Origin: UQRS01 sp964481575 | Lineage (GTDB): Bacteria; Bacillota; Clostridia; Oscillospirales; Acutalibacteraceae | Length of the DNA stretch: 24,104 nucleotides | Direction: 5' to 3' | Assembly: GCA_964481575.1 (NCBI GenBank) | Contig: CAYZTR010000033.1 | Coordinates: 1 to 24,104 of the forward strand | Part shown: positions 15,134 to 22,120 of the stretch, in pieces | Numbering within the stretch: the stretch's first letter is position 1 | Layout of the letters: each line of letters opens with the position of its first letter | The notes under the pieces: model-generated | Database searches by the model: none | Told to the model about the DNA's origin: nothing | Seen by the model: only the letters and a program-made list of their open reading frames with translations | Program-made: the position numbers and the translations under genes

Positions 15134-17365
15134 ATGAAGCTGGAAGTCAAAAAGCTGTTGCTGTTTTGCGTTCTCCTGGCGTTTGTATGTTCCTGTTTTT
15201 ATTTTCTGGTGGAGGACAGCTATAATTTAAGCAGTGCCCTGTCCCATGTGGAGGGCGATGCCATTGTTTTCAGTCAGGATACCGGGTGTTATAATGACAC
15301 CCTGACAGTTACGCTGCGGCCGGATTTGGAGATTCCTCTGAGTGCTAAAATTTATTATACGCTGGATGGGGATGATCCCAGTGTGTCCGGGCAGGAATAT
15401 CGGAAAGGTATTACCCTGGAAGCGGCGGAGGATCAGATGCGGTTTTATCCCTTGAAAGCTGTCATCTATTACCGCGGTGAGTACAGCGCTGTGGCAGAAC
15501 GAACCTATGTCATCGGCAGCGGTACGGTGCAGTTTACCATGCCCATGGTTAGTATTACCAGCTCTCAGGTTAGTTTGTATGACCCCGAAACGGGGATCTT
15601 TGTTCACAACAGTGAGCGTGGAGACGAATGGGTTCGGGATGCACATATTACCATGTTCAACGAGGCAGGGAGTATCCTGCTGGATCAGAAGGTGGGGTTG
15701 GCCGTTTCAGGCGGTACCTCTGCCAGACAGCTCGTTCGGTCTCTGAAAGTGGTGGCCGATGAAAGCTATGATCCGAATCATGACAAACTGGAGTTGAATT
15801 TCTTCGGTGCTGAAACATCCGCTTCCTCTTATTCCTATGTGGAGGAATACAACAGCATCCGCCTGCGTTCCGGCAGTCAGGATACCGATTACGGCAATAT
15901 CCGTTCCAGTGTTTTGAGCCGCCTGGCGGAGGAAAGCAATTTTGACGGTTGTACCGGAACCCAACGGTGTGCCGTTTATCTCAACGGATTGTTTTACGGT
16001 ATTTTTGATATGCAACAGAACTATTCTTCCTCTTATTTGGCTCGCCGGTTTGGGTTGTCGTCTTCCTCTGATGTGTTTAAGTTAAAGGGTGCGGAGCAGG
16101 ACGTGTTTACTGCTGTGGGGGTTGCGGATTACTTTGATTTAGATCTCAATGTGCCGGAAAACAGGGCGCTCCTGGAACAGGCTGTGGATATGGACAATTA
16201 TTTGCTCTATTATGCCATCAGCATTCTAGTCAACAATACAGACTGGCCGGGCAACAACTTTGAAGTTTGGAAAAGTGTGGGCGCCTATGACCCTGATAAT
16301 CCTTATTCAGACGGACGCATACGTTTTCTCCTGTACGATTCGGATCTGATTTATTTTACAGAGGGGAACGAGTTGTGGTTCGAAGACTGCATTTCCGACA
16401 CCTTTGTTTCCTTGATGGAGGGGAATGTCCGCGGCGTTGGCTCTACCTTCCCCAAGGTGATGCAGTCGGACTATTATCGCGATAAATTTCTGACCGTTGT
16501 ATCTGATCTGCGAAATACCTCCTTTGCCACAGAACGGGTGCTGGAGATTGTGGATGAGGAATGGACCATTGTCTACCAGGAGTATTTGAATCAAAAGGGC
16601 GCTGCCTATACGCATGAGATGGCAGAGTATGTGGAGTTGATGAAAAGCGCTGTTCAGCAGCGAGAAATCGACTTGGATGCGGATTTCGCCGCCTACTTTC
16701 AGAGGAAGGAAACCTATCCGGTTACCATTTGCAATACGGGGGCAGTGTCTCTTTCCTGGAATCAGATGGAATTGTATCAGGGGGAGACTTACGAAAATTC
16801 CTATTACTACGGTGTTGAATTCACTCTGGAGGCCACGGCCTATCCCGGCCACCAATTTTGTTATTGGACGGTTAACGGCGAACCGATTTACGGTGAAAGC
16901 CTGACCTTGTCGGATGCCTTGTTGCAGCAGGAGGAGCGCCTGGTGGTGGAAACGGTGACCCGCCCCTTGGAAGGACCCTGTCTGATTCTCTCCGAGCTTT
17001 CTGCTAAGCAGGGAACTGATTGGATGCGGGTGACTAATGTTGGCCAGGAATCGGTGGCATTGGATCGTTATTATTTGTCGGATGATGCTGGAAATCTGCG
17101 GATGTTTCAGCTGCCTGCGGTGACACTGGCCCCGAATCAGTCCATTGTTATTAACGGAAAGCGCAATTACTACGCAGTGGGGGACTATATCTGTAATTTC
17201 AGTTTGAATGAAGAGGAAGTTCTCTACCTGACGGACGGTACGGCGGTGATGGATCGTATGGCGGTTCCGCGCATGAGTAAACAGGAGAGCTATGGGCGGT
17301 ATTACAACAGCACGGTTATGAAGTATTTTCTGAATCCTACGGAGGAACGGAAATCGGTCTCCTGA
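15134..17365 (+). CDS. membrane-anchored CotH-kinase-family protein
   Basis: A 743-residue protein with an N-terminal signal anchor (about residues 7-26), predicted to expose the rest outside the cell. Then comes a chitobiase/hexosaminidase C-terminal-like domain (about 35-135, with YYTLDGDDPSVSG). The CotH kinase domain follows (about 140-505): GGTSARQLVRSLK (from G193), SIRLRSGSQD, AVYLNGLFYGIFDMQQNYS, NNTDWPGNNFEVWK (D370) and FLLYDSDLIYF (D402, D404). These match the known CotH nucleotide- and metal-binding motifs. A beta-rich linker (about 510-600) and a lamin-tail-like domain (about 605-700, LSELSAKQGTDWMRVTNVG) end the protein. CotH of Bacillus phosphorylates spore-coat proteins; related folds catalyse other nucleotide-dependent transfers. 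The start at 15134, four bases after the DUF4956 stop, has no clear ribosome binding site, which implies translational coupling. Confidence 0.9.
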   Translation: MKLEVKKLLLFCVLLAFVCSCFYFLVEDSYNLSSALSHVEGDAIVFSQDTGCYNDTLTVTLRPDLEIPLSAKIYYTLDGDDPSVSGQEYRKGITLEAAEDQMRFYPLKAVIYYRGEYSAVAERTYVIGSGTVQFTMPMVSITSSQVSLYDPETGIFVHNSERGDEWVRDAHITMFNEAGSILLDQKVGLAVSGGTSARQLVRSLKVVADESYDPNHDKLELNFFGAETSASSYSYVEEYNSIRLRSGSQDTDYGNIRSSVLSRLAEESNFDGCTGTQRCAVYLNGLFYGIFDMQQNYSSSYLARRFGLSSSSDVFKLKGAEQDVFTAVGVADYFDLDLNVPENRALLEQAVDMDNYLLYYAISILVNNTDWPGNNFEVWKSVGAYDPDNPYSDGRIRFLLYDSDLIYFTEGNELWFEDCISDTFVSLMEGNVRGVGSTFPKVMQSDYYRDKFLTVVSDLRNTSFATERVLEIVDEEWTIVYQEYLNQKGAAYTHEMAEYVELMKSAVQQREIDLDADFAAYFQRKETYPVTICNTGAVSLSWNQMELYQGETYENSYYYGVEFTLEATAYPGHQFCYWTVNGEPIYGESLTLSDALLQQEERLVVETVTRPLEGPCLILSELSAKQGTDWMRVTNVGQESVALDRYYLSDDAGNLRMFQLPAVTLAPNQSIVINGKRNYYAVGDYICNFSLNEEEVLYLTDGTAVMDRMAVPRMSKQESYGRYYNSTVMKYFLNPTEERKSVS

Positions 17366-17382
17366 TGAAAATAGAAGAAGAT

Positions 17383-17423
17383 AAAAAGGAGGGCCTCCGG
17401 AAAATTCTTCCGGAGGCCCTCCC
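17383..17423. terminator. strong hairpin terminator between CotH and bioY genes
   Basis: A perfect 15-bp stem (17388-17402 with 17408-17422) with a 5-base loop. On the minus strand it is followed by TTTTTAT, ending bioY. On the plus strand the T run is poor, but the stem may still stop or stabilise the end of the CotH transcript. Confidence 0.9.
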
Positions 17424-17438
17424 TTGATCATAGGATGT

Positions 17439-18014
17439 TTATACCAGATTTGCTTTCTGCAACCGGCGACGCAGAGGGAATCCAGCTGCGGTGGCCACTA
17501 CCATTTTGATGAGATCCAGGGGAATGAAGGGCAGTACGCAGTAGCCCATGGCGGTAGCCAGGTTGTTACCGGACTGGATCATATACCAGGCCGTGCCAAA
17601 GGCATACAGTACCGCCGTTCCCACGATTAGGGACAGGAACAGGAGCACCAGGGACAGAACCACATTCTGCTGCTTTTTGGCCAAAAGATCGGCGGCAATG
17701 CCAACGATTACTGCCGTGAATAGGTAGCCGATGAGATAGCCGCCGGTGGGGCCCACCAGTTTGGCTACGCCGCCGGCCGCACCGGAAAATACGGGAAGAC
17801 CAATGGCGCCCAACAGCAGGTAAAGCAGTACGCTCAGGGTACCACGCCACTTGCCAATGAGAATGGCCGTCAGATAGACAATAAAGCTGCCCAGGGTAAT
17901 GGAAATGGGGCCGATGGGGATGCTCCAGGGCGCTACGACGCAGAGCACAGCCGCCATAAGCGCGGTGACACACATATCCTGAATGGAAAATTTGGATTTT
18001 GTTGCAGTAGACAT
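17439..18014 (-). CDS. bioY: BioY biotin transporter S component
   Basis: A 191-residue membrane protein that binds biotin and works alone or with an ECF energising module. About six hydrophobic segments are visible. The family signature is present: ITLGSFIVYLTAILIGKWRG, then LLLGAIGLPVFSGAAGG and the GPTGGYLIGYL motif near residue 90, and PFIPLDLIKMVVAT near the C-terminus. The start has AAAGG about 10 bases upstream. It begins 6 bases after the stop of birA, so the two are co-transcribed and biotin uptake is under the regulator's control. No ECF ATPase or T-subunit genes are in the window. Confidence 0.96.
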   Translation of the reverse strand: MSTATKSKFSIQDMCVTALMAAVLCVVAPWSIPIGPISITLGSFIVYLTAILIGKWRGTLSVLLYLLLGAIGLPVFSGAAGGVAKLVGPTGGYLIGYLFTAVIVGIAADLLAKKQQNVVLSLVLLFLSLIVGTAVLYAFGTAWYMIQSGNNLATAMGYCVLPFIPLDLIKMVVATAAGFPLRRRLQKANLV

Positions 18015-18020
18015 AAAGAA

Positions 18021-18992
18021 TCAACCTTTCATTTTAATGCTGACTTCGCCGGAGGATAAATGGCGCAGACCGGCGGATGTTTCTACCACCAAATGTCCCT
18101 GACGGTTAATATCAATTGCTTTCGCCGGGTAAATATCGCCGCCCCGGTGGACGGTGATCTCTTTGCCCAAAACAATGGAACGACGTTTGCTTTCCTCCAG
18201 AAAAGACCGGGTGCTGCATTGTTCCAGAGCCGGTTCCAGCCGGTTTAGAATTTCGGCAATGAGCCGGTTCCGGGAAACAGCCTGTCCGCAGGCATTGGAA
18301 ATGCTAGTGGCGATTTCCTGCAGTTCCGCAGGGAACTCCATGGGAGCCACATTGATGCCAATACCGATAATAGCGTAATCGACACCGCCGGATTCCAGAT
18401 CCATGGTTGCTTCGGTGAGAATACCGCAGACCTTTTTGCCTTGGATGAACAGGTCGTTGACCCATTTGATCCCTACGGAAACCTCTGCCACAGCTTCAAT
18501 GGCCTGGGCCACAGCCACTGCGGTGCAGGAGGTGTACAGACTAACAACTTCAGCAGAATCGGTAGGGCGTAGCAATACGGATAAATAAATGCCGCTGCTG
18601 GCCGGGGAATAAAATCCACGCCCCCGCCGTCCTTTGCCGCCAAGCTGACTGTCTGCAATGGCGGCGGTGCCGTGGAAGGAACCTTCCGTCGCCAGCTGTT
18701 TCAGATAATTGTTGGTGGAATCCAGCACTGGAAATACCCGCAGATCCTGCCCCAGCCAACGGGTGGTCAGAGCCGGGGTGATCCGTGGCTCTGAGACGGT
18801 ATCGTCCGACAGGGTCAGCCGGTATCCACGGTTTGTGACGGCTTCGATCTGGTAGCCGTCCGCGCGCAGGGACTGTATGGCCTTCCAGATGGCATTTCGG
18901 GTAACATGACACTGACCGGCCAGCTTACTGCCGGAAATATCCTTTCCGGGTTGAGTGGCCAGCGCCTTTAACACTTCTTCTTTTACTGACAT
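18021..18992 (-). CDS. birA: biotin-protein ligase and biotin repressor BirA
   Basis: A 323-residue bifunctional protein. It joins biotin to acceptor proteins through biotinyl-AMP and, as the adenylate-bound dimer, represses biotin genes. It has an N-terminal winged HTH (about 1-62, SGSKLAGQCHVTRNAIWKAI), a catalytic core with DSTNNYLK, GKGRRGRG (119-126, biotinyl-AMP loop) and KWVNDL (176-181) followed by the KKVCGILTE lysine region, and a C-terminal SH3-like domain (about 270-323). The start at 18992 follows a GAGG site by about 11 bases; a TTG three bases earlier is an alternative. It heads the operon with bioY and has a BirA-type operator over its promoter, indicating autoregulation. Confidence 0.96.
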   Translation of the reverse strand: MSVKEEVLKALATQPGKDISGSKLAGQCHVTRNAIWKAIQSLRADGYQIEAVTNRGYRLTLSDDTVSEPRITPALTTRWLGQDLRVFPVLDSTNNYLKQLATEGSFHGTAAIADSQLGGKGRRGRGFYSPASSGIYLSVLLRPTDSAEVVSLYTSCTAVAVAQAIEAVAEVSVGIKWVNDLFIQGKKVCGILTEATMDLESGGVDYAIIGIGINVAPMEFPAELQEIATSISNACGQAVSRNRLIAEILNRLEPALEQCSTRSFLEESKRRSIVLGKEITVHRGGDIYPAKAIDINRQGHLVVETSAGLRHLSSGEVSIKMKG

Positions 18993-19023
18993 CAAGCTGG
19001 TACCTCGCTTTCTGACAACATAA

Positions 19024-19052
19024 AGTATACGCCAACTACATCATATTGTCAA
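19024..19052 (-). promoter_or_regulatory. promoter of birA-bioY
   Basis: On the minus strand TTGACA (19047-19052) and TATACT (19024-19029) with a 17-base spacer; both hexamers are near consensus. Confidence 0.88.
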
Positions 19053-19077
19053 CTTTAAATTTGATTTTGGGTGACAA
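19046..19077. promoter_or_regulatory. candidate BirA operator
   Basis: An inverted repeat TTGTCAAC (19046-19053) and GGTGACAA (19070-19077) with a 16-base centre. Seven of eight positions are symmetrical. The form resembles the Firmicute BirA box (TTGTxAAC, 14-16 bases, GTTxACAA). It covers the -35 of the birA promoter, so bound BirA would block RNA polymerase. Confidence 0.7.
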
Positions 19078-19117
19078 TTTTTTACATAAAAAACCAGGTT
19101 GTTTTGTATCTTCAGCC

Positions 19118-19146
19118 TTGCAAGATGGGCCGGAAGGTGGTATCAT
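19118..19146 (+). promoter_or_regulatory. promoter of the DUF896-Dabb operon
   Basis: TTGCAA (19118-19123), 17-base spacer, TATCAT (19141-19146). It predicts a leader of about 155 bases. Between 19152 and 19309 this leader contains a second strong ribosome-binding-like site (AAGGAGG at 19231-19237) followed by an ATG at 19245 in another frame. No known riboswitch was recognised in it. Confidence 0.65.
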
Positions 19147-19309
19147 ATACCCAACCTGCCGCCAGGACAGGAGGGTGCGTTTGGCAGAAAATTGCCCCGT
19201 ATTTGAATGGCCATGTCTGCGGCCTTTCACAAGGAGGCTTTGTAATGCAGGGGCTACCCTTTATTTGTGCGGCTAAGAGGAATCTTCTTTCCGCGAAAGG
19301 AGGAAAAGG

Positions 19310-19528
19310 ATGGATCAGGCTAAAATTGACCGGATCAATGCGTTGGCGCATAAATCCAAAACACCGGAGGGGCTGACGGAAGCTGAAAAGGCCGAGCAGC
19401 ACGCCCTGCGCCGGGAGTATATCGAGGCCTTTAAGGCTTCCCTGATCGGGCAGCTGGATAATACCTATATTCTGCGGCCAGACGGAACCAAAGAAAAAGT
19501 TAAACCAAAAGGAGCAAAGCCATCATGA
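19310..19528 (+). CDS. DUF896 (YnzC-type) protein
   Basis: A 72-residue cytoplasmic protein with the DUF896 pattern: an N-terminal helical hairpin with IDRINALAHKSKTPEGLTEA, EKAEQHALRREYIEAFKASL, and a short tail with LDNTYILRPDG. The families YnzC/YneA of Bacillus are small three-helix proteins, some linked to SOS-related genes, with no settled biochemical role. The ATG is preceded by AAAGGAGG. Its stop overlaps the next start in an ATGA, so translation of the Dabb gene is coupled. Confidence 0.95.
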   Translation: MDQAKIDRINALAHKSKTPEGLTEAEKAEQHALRREYIEAFKASLIGQLDNTYILRPDGTKEKVKPKGAKPS

Positions 19529-19827
19529 TCAAGCACGTTGTTTGTTGGAAATTGAAGGAGGACAGCCCGGAAGCCCGGATCCAAGCCAAAAACATGCTGC
19601 TGTCCATGAAGGGGAAGGTGCCCTCGGAACTGATGCGTACCATGGAAGTGGGGACAGATTTTCTTCGGTCTCCCCGATCCTATGATGTGATTCTGCAGGT
19701 GACACTGGAGGATGCCGCCGCATTGGAGGCCTATCAGAACGACCCTTATCATGCGGGTGTGGTGAAGCCCTATATGGCAGAAGTTACTGCCTCTGGGGTT
19801 TCCATGGATTATCTGCTGGATGAATAA
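19525..19827 (+). CDS. Dabb (stress-responsive A/B barrel) domain protein
   Basis: A 100-residue single-domain protein beginning MIKHVVCWKL, with the Dabb pattern of a dimeric ferredoxin-like alpha/beta barrel: conserved His4, YDVILQVTLEDAAALEAYQ and DPYHAGVVKPYMAEV. Members occur as small stress-associated or cyclase-like proteins, often without a known substrate. The start overlaps DUF896 by four bases (ATGA), with AAAGGAG about 9 bases upstream. A terminator follows about 40 bases after the stop. Confidence 0.93.
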   Translation: MIKHVVCWKLKEDSPEARIQAKNMLLSMKGKVPSELMRTMEVGTDFLRSPRSYDVILQVTLEDAAALEAYQNDPYHAGVVKPYMAEVTASGVSMDYLLDE

Positions 19828-19860
19828 CCATCATGGGATGTTCCCTGAAAATCAAACTGG

Positions 19861-19894
19861 AAAAGCCACCTGAAGTAGTTCGGGTGGCTTTTTT
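19861..19894. terminator. terminator after the Dabb gene, possibly bidirectional
   Basis: A GCCACC/GGTGGC stem with additional pairs (19865-19874 with 19879-19888) is followed by TTTTTT on the plus strand. Four A precede it, so it can also serve the convergent sensor-kinase gene ending at 19928. Confidence 0.9.
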
Positions 19895-19927
19895 GGATCT
19901 GCTTTGTAGGCGTTACTTTGAAGACTT

Positions 19928-21247
19928 TTACAATTGATTGCCGTTCCGCAGGACGGTAATCAAAACGGTAAACTTATTGTTTTCTTCCTTGTAGGTTAAG
20001 GTGCCCTGATATTTCCGCACAATCCGGCGGACACTTTTTAAGCCGAATCCATGCTTTAAATTATCCCGCTTGGTGGATTGAAGTTCCGGATTTCGGGAAA
20101 GAACAGGGGCGGCTACGCTGTTGGTGATTTGAAAGGTCAGAATGGGACCGCGCCGATCCATTTTAACCTCCACTGTGCGGGGGCCCGGCGCCGTTTTGGC
20201 GGCTTCAATGGCGTTGTCCAGAAGATTCCCCAGCAGGATGGAAATATCCACATCCTCCATGCCGTCCAGTTCGGCAGCGGATTCCACATGGGTTTGGATC
20301 TCCTGACGTCTTGCCTGCTCCAGCTTGGTATTCAGAACAAAGTTGACAGTTTCATTGTCGGTTTGAATATACCGGGCGGTGGAGGTGACGCTGTCGGTAA
20401 TTTCCCGGATTTTTTCCATGGCTGCATGGTTATCTCCAGCGTTCAGGGCGGATTCTACTGCCAGCAGCGTATTTTTCATATCGTGACGGATGGAGCGCAC
20501 CTGGGTGTACAGGGCTTGCACCTCTTGGTTGTGCTGTTGCCGGAAGCTTTGCTCCTGTTCCAGCAGACGGAGCCGCGACCGGTCAGCCTGGTTTTGTACC
20601 GTGCGTATGTAGAGGGCATAAGAGGACAGGCAGGCCATGGTGACGCAGGCAGTGGCAATATAAATGGCGCTAATGTGTTGGGCCGGTACCGATTCTGCAA
20701 TGGTCAGCAGTTCCAGAATGGCTACTATTGAAATGGAAGGGATCAGGAGCAGCATCAGCCATTCCTTCCAGCCGGAGTCAGCATCGGATTTTCGGCGCAC
20801 AAGTTTCAGCAAGATCCGGGAGACAAAAAACCAGATGACCTGCCCTGAAACCAGCACCATAAAACGGGTGGCGCCAGGAACAGAGGCTTCGGTCAGGTTG
20901 GCGTGAAAAAGCGCGGCGATGATCAGCATAATGGTCACAGTGCAGATCATCATGGTGATCTGTGCGGTAACTACCACCGCCAGTTTTTTCAGCCAGCTGC
21001 CCTTTAGGGCCAGCAGGGCGCCGCCGAACAGCACCAGAAGCTCCACTAATGTGCTGAGGGTGTGGGAAGGACCCCAGAAGGTAAGGACGCTGATTACTGC
21101 AAAATAGGCCGTGGTGATGCCGGTCAGAGATAGGAAGCCTACCCGGCCCTGGTATTTGCAGCCCAGCCATCCCGCAGTCATGGAGACCAGGACCGCCGAT
21201 TCAAACAGATTGATAGCCAGTTCCAAGATGAACCACGGAATACTCAT
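19928..21247 (-). CDS. GHKL sensor histidine kinase (AgrC-like)
   Basis: A 439-residue membrane kinase. The N-terminal half holds about six hydrophobic segments (roughly residues 5-25, 38-58, 65-85, 90-112, 128-148 and 168-220), as in peptide-sensing kinases. A coiled linker follows (LRLLEQEQSFRQQHNQEVQAL). The phosphoacceptor is H255 in SIRHDMKNTL. The ATP-binding domain has the N box LLGNLLDNAIEAAK and the G box KHGFGLKSVRRIV; the usual D-box is short, as in the HPK10/AgrC group. The start at 21247 has AGGAGGGG upstream and overlaps the response-regulator stop by four bases (ATGA). No agrB/agrD-type peptide genes are adjacent, so the signal is unknown. Confidence 0.93.
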   Translation of the reverse strand: MSIPWFILELAINLFESAVLVSMTAGWLGCKYQGRVGFLSLTGITTAYFAVISVLTFWGPSHTLSTLVELLVLFGGALLALKGSWLKKLAVVVTAQITMMICTVTIMLIIAALFHANLTEASVPGATRFMVLVSGQVIWFFVSRILLKLVRRKSDADSGWKEWLMLLLIPSISIVAILELLTIAESVPAQHISAIYIATACVTMACLSSYALYIRTVQNQADRSRLRLLEQEQSFRQQHNQEVQALYTQVRSIRHDMKNTLLAVESALNAGDNHAAMEKIREITDSVTSTARYIQTDNETVNFVLNTKLEQARRQEIQTHVESAAELDGMEDVDISILLGNLLDNAIEAAKTAPGPRTVEVKMDRRGPILTFQITNSVAAPVLSRNPELQSTKRDNLKHGFGLKSVRRIVRKYQGTLTYKEENNKFTVLITVLRNGNQL

Positions 21248-21954
21248 AAGCCCCTCCTGATGTAGGTCTGATATTGCGTCACGATCTCCCCGAATTTGTT
21301 TTTGCTGATAGGCAGGATGGCGCCGTTTTCCAGCAGCACACCGGCATGTGTGATGTTTTCTATGGCAGCAGCTCGCACCAGGTAGCCTCGATGAATGCGT
21401 AAAAATTCCGGGGAGGGAAGGTCTCGCTCCAAGTCGGAGATTTTGCCCCGAAAGACAATGGGATCCCCCTGGATCAGATGCAGTTCCAAATTGTTGTGAA
21501 CCGATTCTACATAAAGAATCTGACTTTTGATGATTTTGGTTTGCTTGCGGCCGGCTTTGATACACAAGCTGGTGTTGGATCGGTGCACCATTTGAAAATA
21601 GCTGTCCAATACTGCGGGGAATTCCTTGTCCCATTGGGCTTTCCGTATAAAATGAAAGGGATGAAAGTTCAGGGAACGAAAGACAAAATCCTCCATGCTG
21701 GAGACGAAAATCAGCTCGGTTCTGGGGCTGTTTGCCCGGAGCGCTTCTGCAATCTGAAATCCGTTGATAGTTGGCATATCAATATCCAGCAGCACCAGAT
21801 CAAAGGGCGTCTCTTTATGGGCCGCCTGAAAAGCCGCCCCAGCCGTATAGGTCTGGAGCTGGGCCCGGATGTTTCCATTCAGAAGATATTGTTCCAAATC
21901 GGTCTTGGCCATCGCCATAAAGGCATGATCGTCATCGCAAAAAGCTATTCGCAT
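21244..21954 (-). CDS. LytTR-family response regulator (AgrA-like)
   Basis: A 236-residue regulator: a receiver domain with acidic pocket D7-D8-D9, phosphoacceptor D57 in LVLLDIDMP, S85-S86 and conserved K105 in FIRKAQ, then a LytTR DNA-binding domain (about 130-236) with SQILYVESVHNNLELHL, FLRIHRGYLVRAAAI and LPISKNKFGEI. The start at 21954 follows AAGGGGG by about 8 bases; an upstream GTG at 21975 would make that site part of the gene. It is first in an operon with the sensor kinase. A direct repeat of 21-bp period immediately upstream of the promoter suggests it controls itself. Confidence 0.93.
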   Translation of the reverse strand: MRIAFCDDDHAFMAMAKTDLEQYLLNGNIRAQLQTYTAGAAFQAAHKETPFDLVLLDIDMPTINGFQIAEALRANSPRTELIFVSSMEDFVFRSLNFHPFHFIRKAQWDKEFPAVLDSYFQMVHRSNTSLCIKAGRKQTKIIKSQILYVESVHNNLELHLIQGDPIVFRGKISDLERDLPSPEFLRIHRGYLVRAAAIENITHAGVLLENGAILPISKNKFGEIVTQYQTYIRRGL

Positions 21955-21991
21955 CCGGTTATCCCCCTTTTTCACGGTTTTTGTATTGCAA

Positions 21992-22021
21992 ATTGTAGCA
22001 TGAAATCAATGGGTTTGACAA
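21992..22021 (-). promoter_or_regulatory. promoter of the LytTR/GHKL operon
   Basis: On the minus strand TTGTCA (22016-22021) and TACAAT (21992-21997) with an 18-base spacer; both hexamers are good. The start would be near 21985, giving a short leader of about 30 bases. Confidence 0.75.
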
Positions 22022-22028
22022 CCGTTTT

Positions 22029-22060
22029 GGGATAAAAAGGCCTGTTTGCGGGATAAAAAG
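22029..22060. repeat. direct repeat with 21-bp period, candidate LytTR binding sites
   Basis: GGGATAAAAAG occurs at 22029-22039 and 22050-22060, exactly 21 bases apart, beginning 7 bases upstream of the -35. A GTTT-type base pattern is also shared beside each copy. LytTR regulators typically bind paired direct repeats spaced by two helix turns upstream of -35. Confidence 0.7.
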
Positions 22061-22065
22061 TTTCT

Positions 22066-22112
22066 GCAAAAAATCCTGTTGCCCAACGAACCCGGTGCGG
22101 CAGCAGGATTTT
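22066..22112 (-). terminator. terminator of the AraC-family gene
   Basis: An 11-base stem with one G-T pair (22073-22083 with 22099-22109) is followed on the minus strand by TTTTTT. It starts about 10 bases after the stop at 22121 and separates the AraC gene from the two-component operon. Confidence 0.88.
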
Positions 22113-22120
22113 GACCCATG

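Noticed and set aside
16307..17431. 374-codon minus-strand open frame opposite the CotH gene
   Set aside because: No start signals or motifs, and it crosses the terminator hairpin; CotH on the other strand is clear.
19245..19376. 43-codon frame overlapping the DUF896 start
   Set aside because: Good ribosome-binding spacing but very basic, overlapping a conserved gene in another frame; kept only as an observation, not as a gene.
21248..21634. N-terminal extension of the sensor kinase
   Set aside because: It would read through the response-regulator gene in another frame; the ATGA overlap and ribosome binding site fix the start at 21247.
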